Shown: positions 56,601 through 61,800, numbered from the stretch's first letter. The stretch is DNA of 64,000 bases from Diplonema papillatum (GCA_030068145.1 JAPJBO010000432.1:121804-185803), one strand, 5' to 3'. The notes: generated by a model not told the origin, from the sequence alone. Translations and numbers: made by a program.

Positions 56601-58973
56601 GGCGACACCTGCGACTGGGTCCTCGGCCGCTGTGCGGTCGCGCCGTGCAAAGGGTACGTCGACGAGAAGTCGTGCGAGGCGGATCCGACGTGCGACTGGG
56701 ACCTCAGCTGCGGCCTCGCGCTCTGTGGCGCCATAGAAGAGCCCGCGGCCTGCGCCGCCGAGGAGTCCTGCGCGTGGGACGGGGCGGCGTGCGGGGCCAA
56801 GGTGTGCTCCGCGTACACCTCCGCGTGCGATTGCGCGTCGGCCGGCTGTTTCTACACAGCCGACGGGCGATGCGCGACGCCGGCGTACGGAGAGTGCCCC
56901 GCCGCGGACGTCGTCGTTGCGTTTACCGGCGCGAAATCGGCGAACCGACCGTTCGATTCGCACCCCTCCGGGTTTTACGGGGTGCTCGAGGTGTTGAAGG
57001 ACTGGGTCCGCAGCTTGCCGCTGCCGCAGGTCCGCGTGACGTTCATCCAGTTCGCTGGAAAATCCGACGCCACAGGCCTCGACAACACGAGGATGACCCC
57101 CGCTGGAACCGGGACGGGCGGGCGGGTGTCCGGCGTGCTGTCGGAGCTGGTGGCCGACTTGCAGTGGCATGGCGGGAATTTGATGAATTCCGGGTTGTTC
57201 GTCGAGATTCCGATGTACCTGGCGGCAGACATGCTCGCAGACTCACCGGTGGCGCGGCGGCGGGTGCTGCTCGTTGTCGCGGACAGGGCCGTCGACGACT
57301 CGTCGGACCTCGCCTACGCGAGAGCGCAGCTAGTGGCGGCCGGTGTGCAAACGTTCGCGCTGGCCGTCCGAAGGTTCGGCACGGCGACCGCCGACGACGC
57401 CGCCGCCGAGGCGTCGCTGCGGGCCCGCGTCGCCCCTGGCGGCGTTGTCGCGGTACGCATCGACGGCATCCTCGACGCTCTCGACGCGAATCTCTGCAAT
57501 CCGAACTCGCCGTGGGGCGCTGCGCTCGCGCTGGACGACGGCCCGCCGGCGCGCCGCCCGTGCGCGCACCACGCCGCGGCCGCCGCGTGCAACGGCGACG
57601 CCGGGTGCACGTTCGACGAGCTGCGGTCGGCATGCGTCGCGTCCAGCTGCGTCGTGCACTGCGGCGCCGCGGAATGCTCAGGCGACGAGCTCAACCGGTG
57701 CGTGTGGGCGGGAGACGCAGGGTGCGGGAGGGCGCCCGGTTGCGGGTCGTTCAACGGATCCGCAGCCTGCCCCGCGGGACGGTGCGAGTGGACGACCGAT
57801 GGAAGGTGCGTCGAAGTGTACTGTGTGTATCCGACGCAGAACGGGTGCGAGAAGGACGCGGGGTGCCAGTGGACGGAGGCCGGAGCGTGCGCGCCAGGCG
57901 ATCTTTGCGCGGCGATGCGCGGGGAAAGCGCGTGCCGCGGGAAGGGCGACGCTTGCGCGTGGGACGAAGGGCTGCAGGCGTGCCGGGTCAACCCGGTGCA
58001 CGGCGCCTGCGACAGCCGGCAGTGCTGCGACTGCAACGACGGGTGGTCCGGCCCGGACTGCGCCGAGTGCCGCGCAACCCGTACGGCGGACGGCGGGTGC
58101 GCGATTTGCACGAGGGCCGAAACGTGCGCGGGGCACGGAGAGTGTACGGATGCCGGGATCTGCCTCTGCGACGCTGGGCACAGCGGCGCGAATTGCTCGC
58201 AGCGGGTCTGCCGCCCCGTCGGAGCGCAGTGGTACACCCTGTACCCGAACACCCCGCTGCGCGGGGCTCCGTTCTCTCTCGTCGTGCACGGCTGCTTCGA
58301 GGCCGCCGAGCACCGCGCCGTCAAGCTCGTCGCGGCGGCCGCCGGCTGCGACGCGGCGCCAGCCGAAGACTCTCCGGACGAGTGCGAGCAACCCGCGGGC
58401 TCCGCAGCCATCGGCAGCGGGAGCTCGTGCCCCATTGCGGTCATCCGGCGCACCGTCCCCGCCGAGCCTACGGCCGGGCAGGAGCTGATCCTGGAGATAA
58501 CCGCATCTTTCGCGACCGCGGCAGAGCAGTTCCAGGTGTGCTGGTGGGACGCCGCCGGCGCTGCGTGGTTGCGCGTGCCGACGCACACCCGCGAGGGCAA
58601 CCGTGCTGCCAGCTTTGAAGTCGGCGTGTCTCCAGGCCCTTCGTCAGGCGCGCGCAGCGCGTCTTCTTTGCCCTCGGACGGTGCGGAGACCTGCTGCGAT
58701 GGGCTTGCGCTAGGGGAGGCGTGCATGCCCGGGGTGATGGTGGTCGCGTTGTGGGTCGCGCTGCTCGTCGCGATCGCCTCACTCGGCGCCGCGGTCGTGC
58801 GGACCAACGCGCAGAAGAACGAGCTGCTTTCTCTCTTCAAGGACAAGTCGGTCATCTTCGACGACTTCGAAATGGAAGGCGGCAACACGATGCTGCTCGA
58901 AGACTCGGTCTCGAAGCAGTCCACGCCCGACGACGACAGCAGCCGACCGTCGGCATCCGCGCCCGCCCCATGA
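7416..58973 (+). CDS. Giant six-exon gene: vWA / ricin-lectin / Cys-rich repeat transmembrane protein, about 10,113 aa
   Basis: Joined exons: 7416-7980, 11128-11634, 16790-18553, 27519-35907, 37245-46486, 49097-58973. All five introns are GT-AG. Phases are 1, 1, 1, 0, 2 and sum to whole codons once a two-base excess at 35513-35514 is discounted. Domains by residue: signal peptide 1-about 28; Cys/Trp (PSI-like) modules; vWA1 about 207-420; vWA2 about 708-930; twelve units of three Cys-rich modules plus a ricin-B beta-trefoil about 960-4826; about fifty Cys-rich modules 4830-7150; vWA3-7 between 7439 and 9633; EGF-like about 9800-9856; transmembrane helix about 10033-10056; 57-residue acidic tail. 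Many N-glycosylation sequons sit inside the Cys modules (CANxTC). Known families suggest binding of glycans and proteins at the cell surface; an adhesin or surface-coat role is inferred. An alternative would be several genes, but no stop, start or signal peptide separates the exons. Confidence 0.75.
9196..9484 (+). pseudogene. Truncated, frameshifted copy of giant-gene exon 2
   Basis: Begins after the same 'ctctcaaaaaa...acag' acceptor as the true exon 2 and repeats its first 290 bases with about 10 changes. A net 7-base loss near 9362 shifts the frame and brings a TGA. It ends 'gccgccgtga', where the true exon continues, and then runs into 'gctgcaatcaaaaatgg', the same junction as in the copy at 9998-10290. 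Confidence 0.8.
9998..10290 (+). pseudogene. Truncated but in-frame copy of giant-gene exon 2
   Basis: Virtually identical to 11128-11420 for about 290 bases, including the preceding AG acceptor, and still open (CPLMDVVVVFDG, FGRHPNG). It diverges at 'gccgccgtgaa' and enters repeat A; no splice donor is evident there. It is best read as a recent partial duplication. Use as an alternative exon would truncate the protein shortly after. Confidence 0.75.
10475..10920 (+). repeat. 73-bp satellite, six tandem copies
   Basis: The unit contains 'gtctaaatcctggtcatgtc', 'agatcggcgccttgtcgac' and 'tcgtcgaggggggagcggga'. Identical blocks recur every 73 bases (10502, 10575, 10648, 10721, 10794, 10867), with near-perfect identity between copies. 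Since 73 is not a multiple of three, the staggered small ORFs over it are artefacts. Confidence 0.95.
10920..10974. repeat. Inverted repeat (hairpin) after the satellite
   Basis: TTCAAGGGCGGGAAT at about 10920-10934 is perfectly complementary to ATTCCCGCCCTTGAA at about 10960-10974, with a loop of about 25 bases. Confidence 0.8.
11128..11634 (+). CDS. Giant gene exon 2: first part of vWA domain 1
   Basis: Acceptor aaaacag|gctgcttc completes the split Gly codon of exon 1 and gives GKT-GCFWSGDA. It then encodes the vWA-1 start CPLMDVVVVFDGRSALAELF, the FGRHPNG motif shared by most vWA copies, GLRIGFVEYA (strand with the vWA core pattern) and TKVVVILAAGKLQ (third core strand). The MIDAS-like position reads DGRSA, not the canonical DxSxS. 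Donor: ccaag|gtactt, phase 1. Confidence 0.85.
11650..11862 (+). repeat. Dispersed repeat B
   Basis: Copy of the roughly 210-260-bp unit starting 'ataagcacctgctttgtagg' and ending 'cacaaggcagtccctcgag'. Other copies: 13637-13848, 36247-36442, 62546-62806 (complete, with inverted ends), 62408-62512 (reverse), and partial heads at 8011, 8456, 14035, 14212 and 18740. No ORF is conserved between copies. Confidence 0.9.
13637..13848 (+). repeat. Dispersed repeat B
   Basis: A near-identical copy of 11650-11862, including 'gatcaaaggaggtaaatgtg' and 'ggcgggcgtaagcgttcaac'. It is followed by unrelated sequence at 'ttttttggcccatg'. Confidence 0.9.
14298..14457 (+). mobile_element. MITE, sister copy of the intron at 5852-6032
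   Basis: Ends are TAAAGGGGGGTCGAATAATA and its complement TATTATTCGACCCCC...TTTA. Internal sequence matches 5852-6032 in the opposite orientation with few changes. There is also an internal secondary palindrome (gtcgaataataacac / gtgttattattcga) near the left end. Length is about 160 bp and there is no ORF. Confidence 0.85.
14646..14797 (+). pseudogene. Degenerate copy of the start of giant-gene exon 3
   Basis: Repeats the acceptor 'cgaag|ga' and the first 110-150 bases of exon 3 (cttcgacgcagccccgtt, gggccttcggcgtggcagtc), with an internal deletion and substitutions. It carries the tail 'ggggacctgtggagcaaaatcctg', which is absent from the true exon but present in the copy at 16449. Confidence 0.8.
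14868..15950 (+). repeat. 1.1-kb minisatellite of CTAAGTTC / CAAAGTTC units
   Basis: A degenerate tandem array of units of about 14-20 bases ('gaagctaagttctggt', 'gaagcaaagttcgggc'), also organised in longer repeats of about 110-120 bases around 'aagtcagcagcaaagttcgg'. No coding frame. The array lies inside intron 2. Confidence 0.95.
16035..16127 (-). ncRNA. tRNA-like Pol III element (SINE head or decayed tRNA), tentative
   Basis: On the minus strand a box A-like sequence TGGCAGAGTGAACGG is followed by an exact box B, GGTTCGAACCC, about 45 bases later, and then by a T7 run that could terminate Pol III. The acceptor and D stems do not pair properly, so it is not a standard tRNA. No second copy was found in the window, so SINE status is unproven. 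Confidence 0.35.
16449..16619 (+). pseudogene. Second copy of exon 3 start within a 340-bp tandem duplication
   Basis: 16449-16597 is nearly identical to 16790-16937 (the true exon 3 start), with the same acceptor. The copy then switches to 'ggggacctgtggagcaaaatcctg' and re-enters the intron sequence 'aaaatatcttggagtgcag' that precedes both copies. Confidence 0.8.
16790..18553 (+). CDS. Giant gene exon 3: end of vWA1, Cys/Trp modules, vWA2
   Basis: Acceptor ccgaag|gaacg gives the join LQ-GTTFDFDAAPFWAFGV. It completes vWA1 (to GFCDPSSKFG) and encodes Cys/Trp modules (CTASPNCDWTG, CDAAAGCEWDD, CQDDPRCAWSG), the CCKAQADCFWDVAETPG module, then vWA2 (CPTLDIVAVFSGSASMGRVF to CDPRGIFG). The vWA2 MIDAS-like site reads SGSAS, so the leading Asp is missing. 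Donor: gtcgcag|gtagcc, phase 1. Confidence 0.9.
19300..19613 (-). rRNA. Small-subunit (18S) rRNA gene fragment
   Basis: The reverse complement contains the universal SSU segments 'ACTTAAAGGAGTTGACGG', 'TTAATTTGACTCAACACGGG', 'GATACCGTCGCAGTCCAC' and 'GAACTTCTGCGGAAGCATTT'. This is the central-to-3' domain (about 900-1200 in eukaryotic numbering). Only about 310 bases are present, and it lies inside an intron, so it is a fragment. Confidence 0.9.
19613..20005 (+). repeat. Dispersed repeat F, copy 1
   Basis: Shares long blocks with 27268-27485: 'cacattcattgcgaa.gtgt', 'ccaaagagagtaaaagagtg', 'gtagcacagactaccagacc' and 'ttcttaccttttccttatcc'. It is direct-oriented relative to the second copy, which lies at the end of the same intron. 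Confidence 0.85.
20130..20248. repeat. Long near-perfect hairpin
   Basis: Arms of about 58 bases (20130-20187 and 20191-20248) around a GTA loop. Complementary blocks include 'agttgttttctggcac' / 'gtgccagaaaacaact' and 'tagttttccggtgtgccac' / 'gtggcacaccggaaaacta'. The few mismatches are at ACGAGT motifs, which occur in the same orientation in both arms. Confidence 0.9.
20616..20824. repeat. Palindromic 21-bp tandem array
   Basis: About ten copies of variants of GCGGTCATTGACCGC separated by short spacers (CACCCAT, ACCCAT). Each unit is itself a palindrome. GACCGGT variants occur near the left side. Confidence 0.95.
22503..23873 (-). pseudogene. Frame-broken coding remnant with RT-like motifs
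   Basis: Minus-strand segments in order: 23746-23420 (RTVLTSFQIFLDSVPSPP, LRHLDGISGPNLLLFPG); then, after a frame change near 23430, DLKSYFFQFPVGRPTPG; then 23283-23092 (WTAFDDTTEKKKGKKS, DPWLVPEGISRHEKWG); then about 23110-22760, Cys/His-rich; then to 22503 (REDGAFFGLRTRRPDGG, YWWRLGRSFSMIAQDSDFVI, WYDDWALVVA). At least four frame changes are needed. A further minus-strand open segment, 22166-21810 (MHHESRKEIWDSMQESVAII), may be the C-terminal continuation. These could be short introns, but no convincing splice pairs were seen. Confidence 0.35.
25001..25170. repeat. Palindromic 21-bp tandem array (right side)
   Basis: Seven or more variants of GCGGTCATTGACCGC with spacers AACCTT, AATGTT and AAGGGT, ending in GACCGGTC motifs. 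It mirrors the array at 20616-20824. Confidence 0.9.
25192..27254 (+). mobile_element. Complete TIR DNA element with a zinc-finger protein gene
   Basis: Left terminus TACACGGTGAACTCCAGCCT and right terminus (complement) GGCTGGAGTTCACCGTGTA form a TIR that continues for about 150 bp, with 'atcgggaggtcc' and inverted arrays of a 21-bp unit 'gcaaagggcatgtgccacacc' (five copies at 25239-25350, four complementary at 27118-27195). GTG flanks both ends (25189-25191 and 27255-27257), a possible 3-bp target duplication. The element is 2,063 bp and lies in intron 3 in the same orientation as the host gene. Similar ends ('gctggagttcaccgtg') at 37080 and 37168 in intron 4 mark related elements. Confidence 0.8.
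25468..26604 (+). CDS. Element-encoded C2H2 zinc-finger protein
   Basis: An open frame of up to 378 codons ending at TAA 26602-26604. The first in-frame ATG is 25525 (MMAQRELSPTFRWLF), although the frame is open from about 25430, so the true start is uncertain. The N-terminal 250 residues form an unrecognised domain (DVPWRYWGQKETAARIPF, RSNLALIVLCEQLAAM). A strongly acidic stretch (about residues 255-292, mostly Glu and Asp) follows, then three C2H2-type fingers: CDFC...HIDAAH, CPAC...HVQKKH and CKLC...HIRQH. A homologue with a broken first finger lies at 1857-2585. It is probably the element's DNA-binding protein, perhaps its transposase, but no catalytic triad was recognised. Intact fingers and a long open frame suggest recent activity. 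Confidence 0.7.
   Translation: MNIDVSQNATGAHVRKVVSMMAQRELSPTFRWLFISLSDLAEFRYSDVPWRYWGQKETAARIPFLRARLSAHIFLHLMESVRKGSTTNAYCHSLSHWWDRMDALPLQCSDEAEEAENGERKADVPMISSPKTCEVDLACAEEKRRARRLPWKVADLSQTGFRGKQTVLICDCLHRNARSNLALIVLCEQLAAMKTNFVFRGGPYTAFRFAGGTGTIRVCNCEAPTAPPQLPLFVPDKNLTKNLVQRAQKELEEAGDSDAAEECEEKADDEEDEDEEEDEEEEEEEEETETYLPCDFCGKKAVESSMAAHIDAAHRDRIQCHCMAECPACRVKVKAAGMSQHVQKKHPALFDEPLRCKLCWRKLGSKGAWTRHIRQHMT
27268..27518 (+). repeat. Repeat F, copy 2, forming the 3' end of intron 3
   Basis: Second copy of repeat F. The piece starting gtatgc at about 27278 is preceded by 'ccccccgcag', and the intron 3 acceptor at 27518 is also preceded by 'ccccccgcag'. This roughly 240-bp unit is therefore flanked by a direct repeat CCCCCCGCAGGT and has GT-AG ends of its own. 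It may be an introner-type insertion later enlarged by other elements. Confidence 0.65.
27519..35907 (+). CDS. Giant gene exon 4: first nine ricin-type super-repeats
   Basis: Acceptor cccgcag|gtgcgcac completes the split codon (VA-GAHYPCQAY). After a Cys/Trp module the exon consists of eight complete super-repeats and the start of a ninth. Each has three Cys-rich modules (pattern DEC...C..C....C...GQ.C.DP....DW.C.C) followed by a beta-trefoil with QxW-type motifs (CQQWRVVHEADGYYRI, HQLWDLRP, SQLWHVLHF, AQLWRFET). Ricin domains start near 28280, 29248, 30190, 31165, 32100, 33060, 34010, 34936 and 35865, about 950 nt apart. A two-base excess at 35513-35514 breaks the frame once. Donor: ggcaag|gtttgt, phase 0. 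Confidence 0.88.
36515..36544 (-). rRNA. 5'-terminal fragment of 18S rRNA
   Basis: The reverse complement reads ACCTGGTTGATCCTGCCAGT followed by AGTCATATA, the invariant 5' end of eukaryotic 18S rRNA. Homology stops after about 30 bases; the next bases (ctcgttccagatcc...) belong to a repeat also found at 36730-36812 and 59391-59406. Confidence 0.85.
36840..37035 (+). repeat. Minisatellite, 20-35-bp units
   Basis: Repeated 'accccatttccgggtgtgca' and 'caccctatttctcacccc' blocks, at least six copies. Confidence 0.9.
37245..46486 (+). CDS. Giant gene exon 5: rest of ricin 9, ricin 10-12, long Cys-module array
   Basis: Acceptor cacacag|gttctggaa restores ricin domain 9 (YSGK-VLEVANASTENAAL), whose first strand is in exon 4. 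Ricin 10, 11 and 12 start near 38165, 39115 and 40085. From about 40530 to the end only Cys modules remain, about 45 of them, in alternating variants. One has C.TCAN.TC and ends DW.C.C. The other is shorter, with CDEC and a CxxxxxF.C.C core (for example CGGPADFTCVCPPP). Sequons such as CANTTC and CANGTC recur. Donor: tacac|gtatgc, phase 2. Confidence 0.9.
46535..46850 (+). repeat. 31-bp tandem array, about ten copies
   Basis: Unit 'cccttatatcccactcaaaa' + 'caagttttgtg', with two alternating variants (cttcaaacaa.actttgtg and ccccaaacatattttgtg). Confidence 0.95.
47076..48484. mobile_element. 1.4-kb foldback element with long inverted arms
   Basis: Ends ATATGGGTCGATTTAAAAA and complement. The left arm (47076 to about 47560) and right arm (about 48060-48484) are nearly perfect inverted copies, for example 'ccattttgggggctgttttc' on the right complementary to 'gaaaacagcccccaaaatgg' on the left. 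The centre is a minisatellite of about 18-24 bp, 'cccccagaacaccttggaa', inverted between halves. No coding is supported: staggered ORFs in all frames follow the minisatellite. Confidence 0.9.
49097..58973 (+). CDS. Giant gene exon 6: last Cys modules, vWA3-7, EGF, transmembrane helix, tail
   Basis: Acceptor cgcacag|gaacgag gives AECYT-NECIEHGYTCEG. After about seven Cys modules come blocks of Cys/Trp modules each ending in a vWA-like domain. Starts: CPAVDVVLLLDASAAM (about 50948), CPAMDIVVLVSSGRQM (52414), CPAMDVVVAIDGSEYM (53910), CPTMDLVVLIDGSVAM (55409), CPAADVVVAFTG (56893). Four of five carry the (F/N)(S/G)RH.HGF motif; the last reads FDSHPSGF. Near the end lie CNDGWSGPDC and an EGF-like CAGHGECTDAGICLCDAG. 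The hydrophobic span GVMVVALWVALLVAIASLGA and a tail with IFDDFEMEGG and DDDSS precede TGA 58971-58973. Confidence 0.9.
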
Positions 58974-59660
58974 CGACGTACGCGAAGCCCGGAGCCGTAG
59001 ACCTGCCACCCCTGGCATGACCTCGCCTCGATACTCTCAAATGGTGGCGTCCACATTCCACGGAAAGAATGGTTCGCGATTCAAAGAGGGGCCCAAGAAT
59101 GAGTATGAATGACATACACCGCGAAAAGCTCGAAAGACGTGGGAGGGAATGCAAAAAGAAAAAGACAGGCGCTTCGTTTTGTGCGTGCGTGCCGGGTGAT
59201 CGTTTTCCCACTTGTATTTACCCTGTGTATATTCAGGTATGGAATTCTGATCAACCACCAAAACACGTTGCCTACGTCTTTGCCTGCACAATACTGGGAA
59301 AGGCAGCCCGCAAAAATTTTAGTACGAAAAGATGAATCGACTCATGTGCCAATGAAAATGAGAAAGTCAAGACCGTCCCTCTCCCGTGGACTCGTTCCAG
59401 ATCCTCTCCTGCGGTGGGGTGAAAACACCACATACCTCTCCCGCAGAGAGAAGGGTCCCCGCCCCCAGGGTGGTCCGCCTTATGTGTCTGTGGCTTATAG
59501 GACCGAAACACGGCGCAGACGGGACTTGTGCAGTGTTGAGCTCATATCCATTCCAAAGCGCGTTCTTGCAATCCCCCCCTTTCGAAGAAGACTTGATGCT
59601 AGCATCGAACATGCCTGAGAGGCAGCAGTGTCCTGCCTAAACATTAAACTATAACGATTT
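58974..59660 (+). other. Downstream of the giant gene; repeat G copy
   Basis: The 3' untranslated region is probably here; no AATAAA is evident close to the stop. 59195-59300 matches the reverse complement of 35935-36050 ('ccctgtgtatattcaggta', 'gatcaaccacc.aaacacg'). 59353-59405 matches the reverse complement of 36796-36845. No gene was recognised. Confidence 0.55.
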
Positions 59661-59669
59661 TCTCCCAGG

Positions 59670-59687
59670 TGGCGCCCGAACACGAAA
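59670..59687 (+). other. Primer-binding-site-like motif of an LTR retroelement (tentative)
   Basis: 'ccca' + 'gg' + TGGCGCCCGAACACGAAA: the first 13 bases match the canonical primer-binding site complementary to a tRNA-Lys 3' end, placed two bases after a CA dinucleotide as expected at an LTR border. No matching LTR pair, gag-pol or polypurine tract was identified nearby. Confidence 0.3.
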
Positions 59688-59706
59688 CTAAGGTTCCCCC
59701 CCCCCC

Positions 59707-60925
59707 GGGGTAGGGGGGGTCAAAAGGTCTTTTTTTGCGTCAAAATGGTGACATTTTCAGCCTGTAGACTTAACGGCAGTTTAAGGCTAAAAAAACATGC
59801 AACCCGCCTCAGAAATGCCCGGAAACGTGTTTTTGGGGAAAGTTTCATGGAAAATGGCCCAGGGGGGGGTGTATTAGTTGATGGTTTTAGGGTGGACACC
59901 GTTTGGTACCGGCTAGCTGCCTGTGGGTGTGCTTCACTGTTCATACCATGCAAAGATGAGGCTACAATCACGTGCAGGCAGCCACAAATGGAAGCAACAA
60001 AAGGGCAAACGACACCCAGGAGGAAGGCAGCTATGAACGTTGCTCGTCTGGATGGTTAACAACGTCCCAAAAGGCTCTCTGAGTCTTGCGCAAGCTGAGG
60101 TGTTGTTGACACCGCAGGCAGCAGCTCTTCCCCGAACTGCTGCTGGGGCGATATTCACAAAGTTCGATGTCTTTCCGAGAAAAACAATGAGATGCTCTCA
60201 TCCGTAGTGGGATTTTCCAGATCCCAACGTTTTTGTTGAAGGGATGCACGCGACAGTGTCTTTTATTCAAGTTCGCCTTTCGTACACCACCCCGAAAGGG
60301 TCGCATTGCACACGCACGGAAGACAATACTGGTCACCGGGGTGTATCTGGTACCTAACCCCAACGCACGTTGAGCTTGAACAAAAATAGAAAACTGGACT
60401 TGAACGAAAAGGTTCGGCGGTGGATTCATAGGGCTGCCACGACATAGCAGCTCAGGGCAGGGTATCTGCAGCTTGCGGTAGCACGCTACACGACACAGGC
60501 CACTACGAAAGCTGGCGCTGACGTCAAGGACTCGAGGGGGCGGCACGTTACGAAGCCGTACCTCATTGAGTCGCTTGTCGATGCCTCCTACGAAGCCCCA
60601 CCATCCCCAACTCTCAGGAAAGTCTTTTGAGTAAAAATACATAGGTTTGGGCAGTGTTGTTTTCCTTCTTCGGTTCATGCTGTCACTATTTTTGGGGTTG
60701 TCACCTAAAAAGAAGAACACCGGTACCAAACGGTGTCCACCCTGAGTCCAAAAATTGGGCACTCGTAAAAAGGCCTTTTCGGGGCACTTCAGCAGCCAAA
60801 AAGCATGTTTTAGGCATTTCTATACGGTTCTGGGGTGGTTTACCAAATTTTATTGCCTTTTAGGAGCCCCTATGTGGTTCCCAAAAAAATGACCTATTTT
60901 GACAGCTTTTGACCCCCCCTACCCC
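59707..60925. mobile_element. 1.2-kb TIR element with nested inverted repeats
   Basis: Outer ends GGGGTAGGGGGGGTCAAAAG (59707-59726) and exact complement (60906-60925). An inner pair, AGGGTGGACACCGTTTGGTA plus CCGG (59889-59912), is exactly complementary to 60720-60743. The intervening arms are weakly similar when inverted ('aaaacatg', 'gaaatgcc'). A minus-strand open frame fills the centre. Confidence 0.85.
60031..60762 (-). CDS. Possible ORF of the TIR element, 243 codons
   Basis: Open minus-strand frame beginning at 60762 (MPNFWTQGGHRLVPVFFFLG), outside the inner TIR, and ending near 60031 (CCLRCQQHLSLRKTQRAFW). There is no recognised domain and no transposase signature. A 60-codon frame in another register (YQIHPGDQYCLPCVC) overlaps, so the coding register is uncertain and the frame may be fortuitous. 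Confidence 0.25.
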   Translation of the reverse strand: MPNFWTQGGHRLVPVFFFLGDNPKNSDSMNRRRKTTLPKPMYFYSKDFPESWGWWGFVGGIDKRLNEVRLRNVPPPRVLDVSASFRSGLCRVACYRKLQIPCPELLCRGSPMNPPPNLFVQVQFSIFVQAQRALGLGTRYTPVTSIVFRACAMRPFRGGVRKANLNKRHCRVHPFNKNVGIWKIPLRMRASHCFSRKDIELCEYRPSSSSGKSCCLRCQQHLSLRKTQRAFWDVVNHPDEQRS

Positions 60926-61429
60926 CCCCCCCCCCCCCCCCCACAAAGAAGACAGTGAAATGATCGTTACCTGGTCGGGTCTCGCTCGCGACCGTTTCCT
61001 GAACAATCCTTCACCAAATCCGCGGTTAAATAACCTGGACTCAGTGGTGCAAGCACCACGCGCTCTTCAAACCCAAGAAACATTTTCCCCCCCTTTTCTA
61101 TTCGCATTGTGTCCCGTGTACGTATCATATGTGACCCTGGGTGGTGTGTGTGCGTGAGACGGGGGGCGGCTCGGTCGCGCCTCGAACTTCTCCTTCCACT
61201 TCGCTAGCGCGCACCTTGACGACCGGTGATGGCCCCATCGCTTCGGTGTGCGCTGTTTCCTTCTATGGGAGAAATAAGTCTCAGAATGGGGGCAATGCCC
61301 CCCCGAAGCCCAAACCTGAAACGGTAGCATACCCAGTTTCAGATCAGGCAAAACGAAATAGAGTATAATCGTAACGACGTATTACGACGTGGTTAAACGC
61401 TCGCAGGCTCGTGTCAGACACAGCGATTT

Positions 61430-61655
61430 TCTACTACCCGTCTTGAAACACGGACCAAGGAGTCTAACACGTGTGCAAGGCTTAGGGTGTCAAACCCACA
61501 AGCCGCACTGAAAGGGAGATGTGCCAATCCTTGAGGACGCAGCTTGATCCTGATTTACTGGAAAGGGATTTGAGGTTAAGTACACTTGTTGGGACCCGAA
61601 AGATGGTGAACTATGCCTGGATAGGACGAAGCCGGGGGAAACCCTGGTGGAGGTC
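61430..61655 (+). rRNA. Large-subunit (28S) rRNA gene fragment
   Basis: Contains CCCGTCTTGAAACACGGACC, AAGGAGTCTAACA, GGGTGTCAAACCCA and GGACCCGAAAGATGGTGAAC, then TATGCCTGGATAGG. These are conserved 5'-half 28S segments (about positions 600-900). Homology is lost after 'ctggtggaggtcc'. It is a separate piece from the 28S fragment at 6835-6945 and on the opposite strand. Confidence 0.9.
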
Positions 61656-61684
61656 CATTGTTCGTAATACTATATGTCTCTCCT

Positions 61685-61800
61685 CTCCGGCCTCAACCCT
61701 CCAGTATCGCGGTGGTAAAAAATGCAACAGCAGGATCTGCCGACCGAAATCCCCGGGGACTGCGGTTGATTCCCCAGATGAATCTGCAGAAAAGATAGTA
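61685..61800 (+). repeat. Direct repeat shared with the window end
   Basis: 'ctctccggcctca', 'gactgcggttgattccccag' and 'atgaatctgcagaaaa' recur at 63936-64000, in the same orientation and truncated by the window edge. Confidence 0.85.

Noticed and set aside
57314..59056. 580-codon minus-strand frame over the 3' end of the giant gene
   Set aside because: Antisense of exon 6; Ser/Ala/His-rich without domains, and it continues past the stop only by chance.
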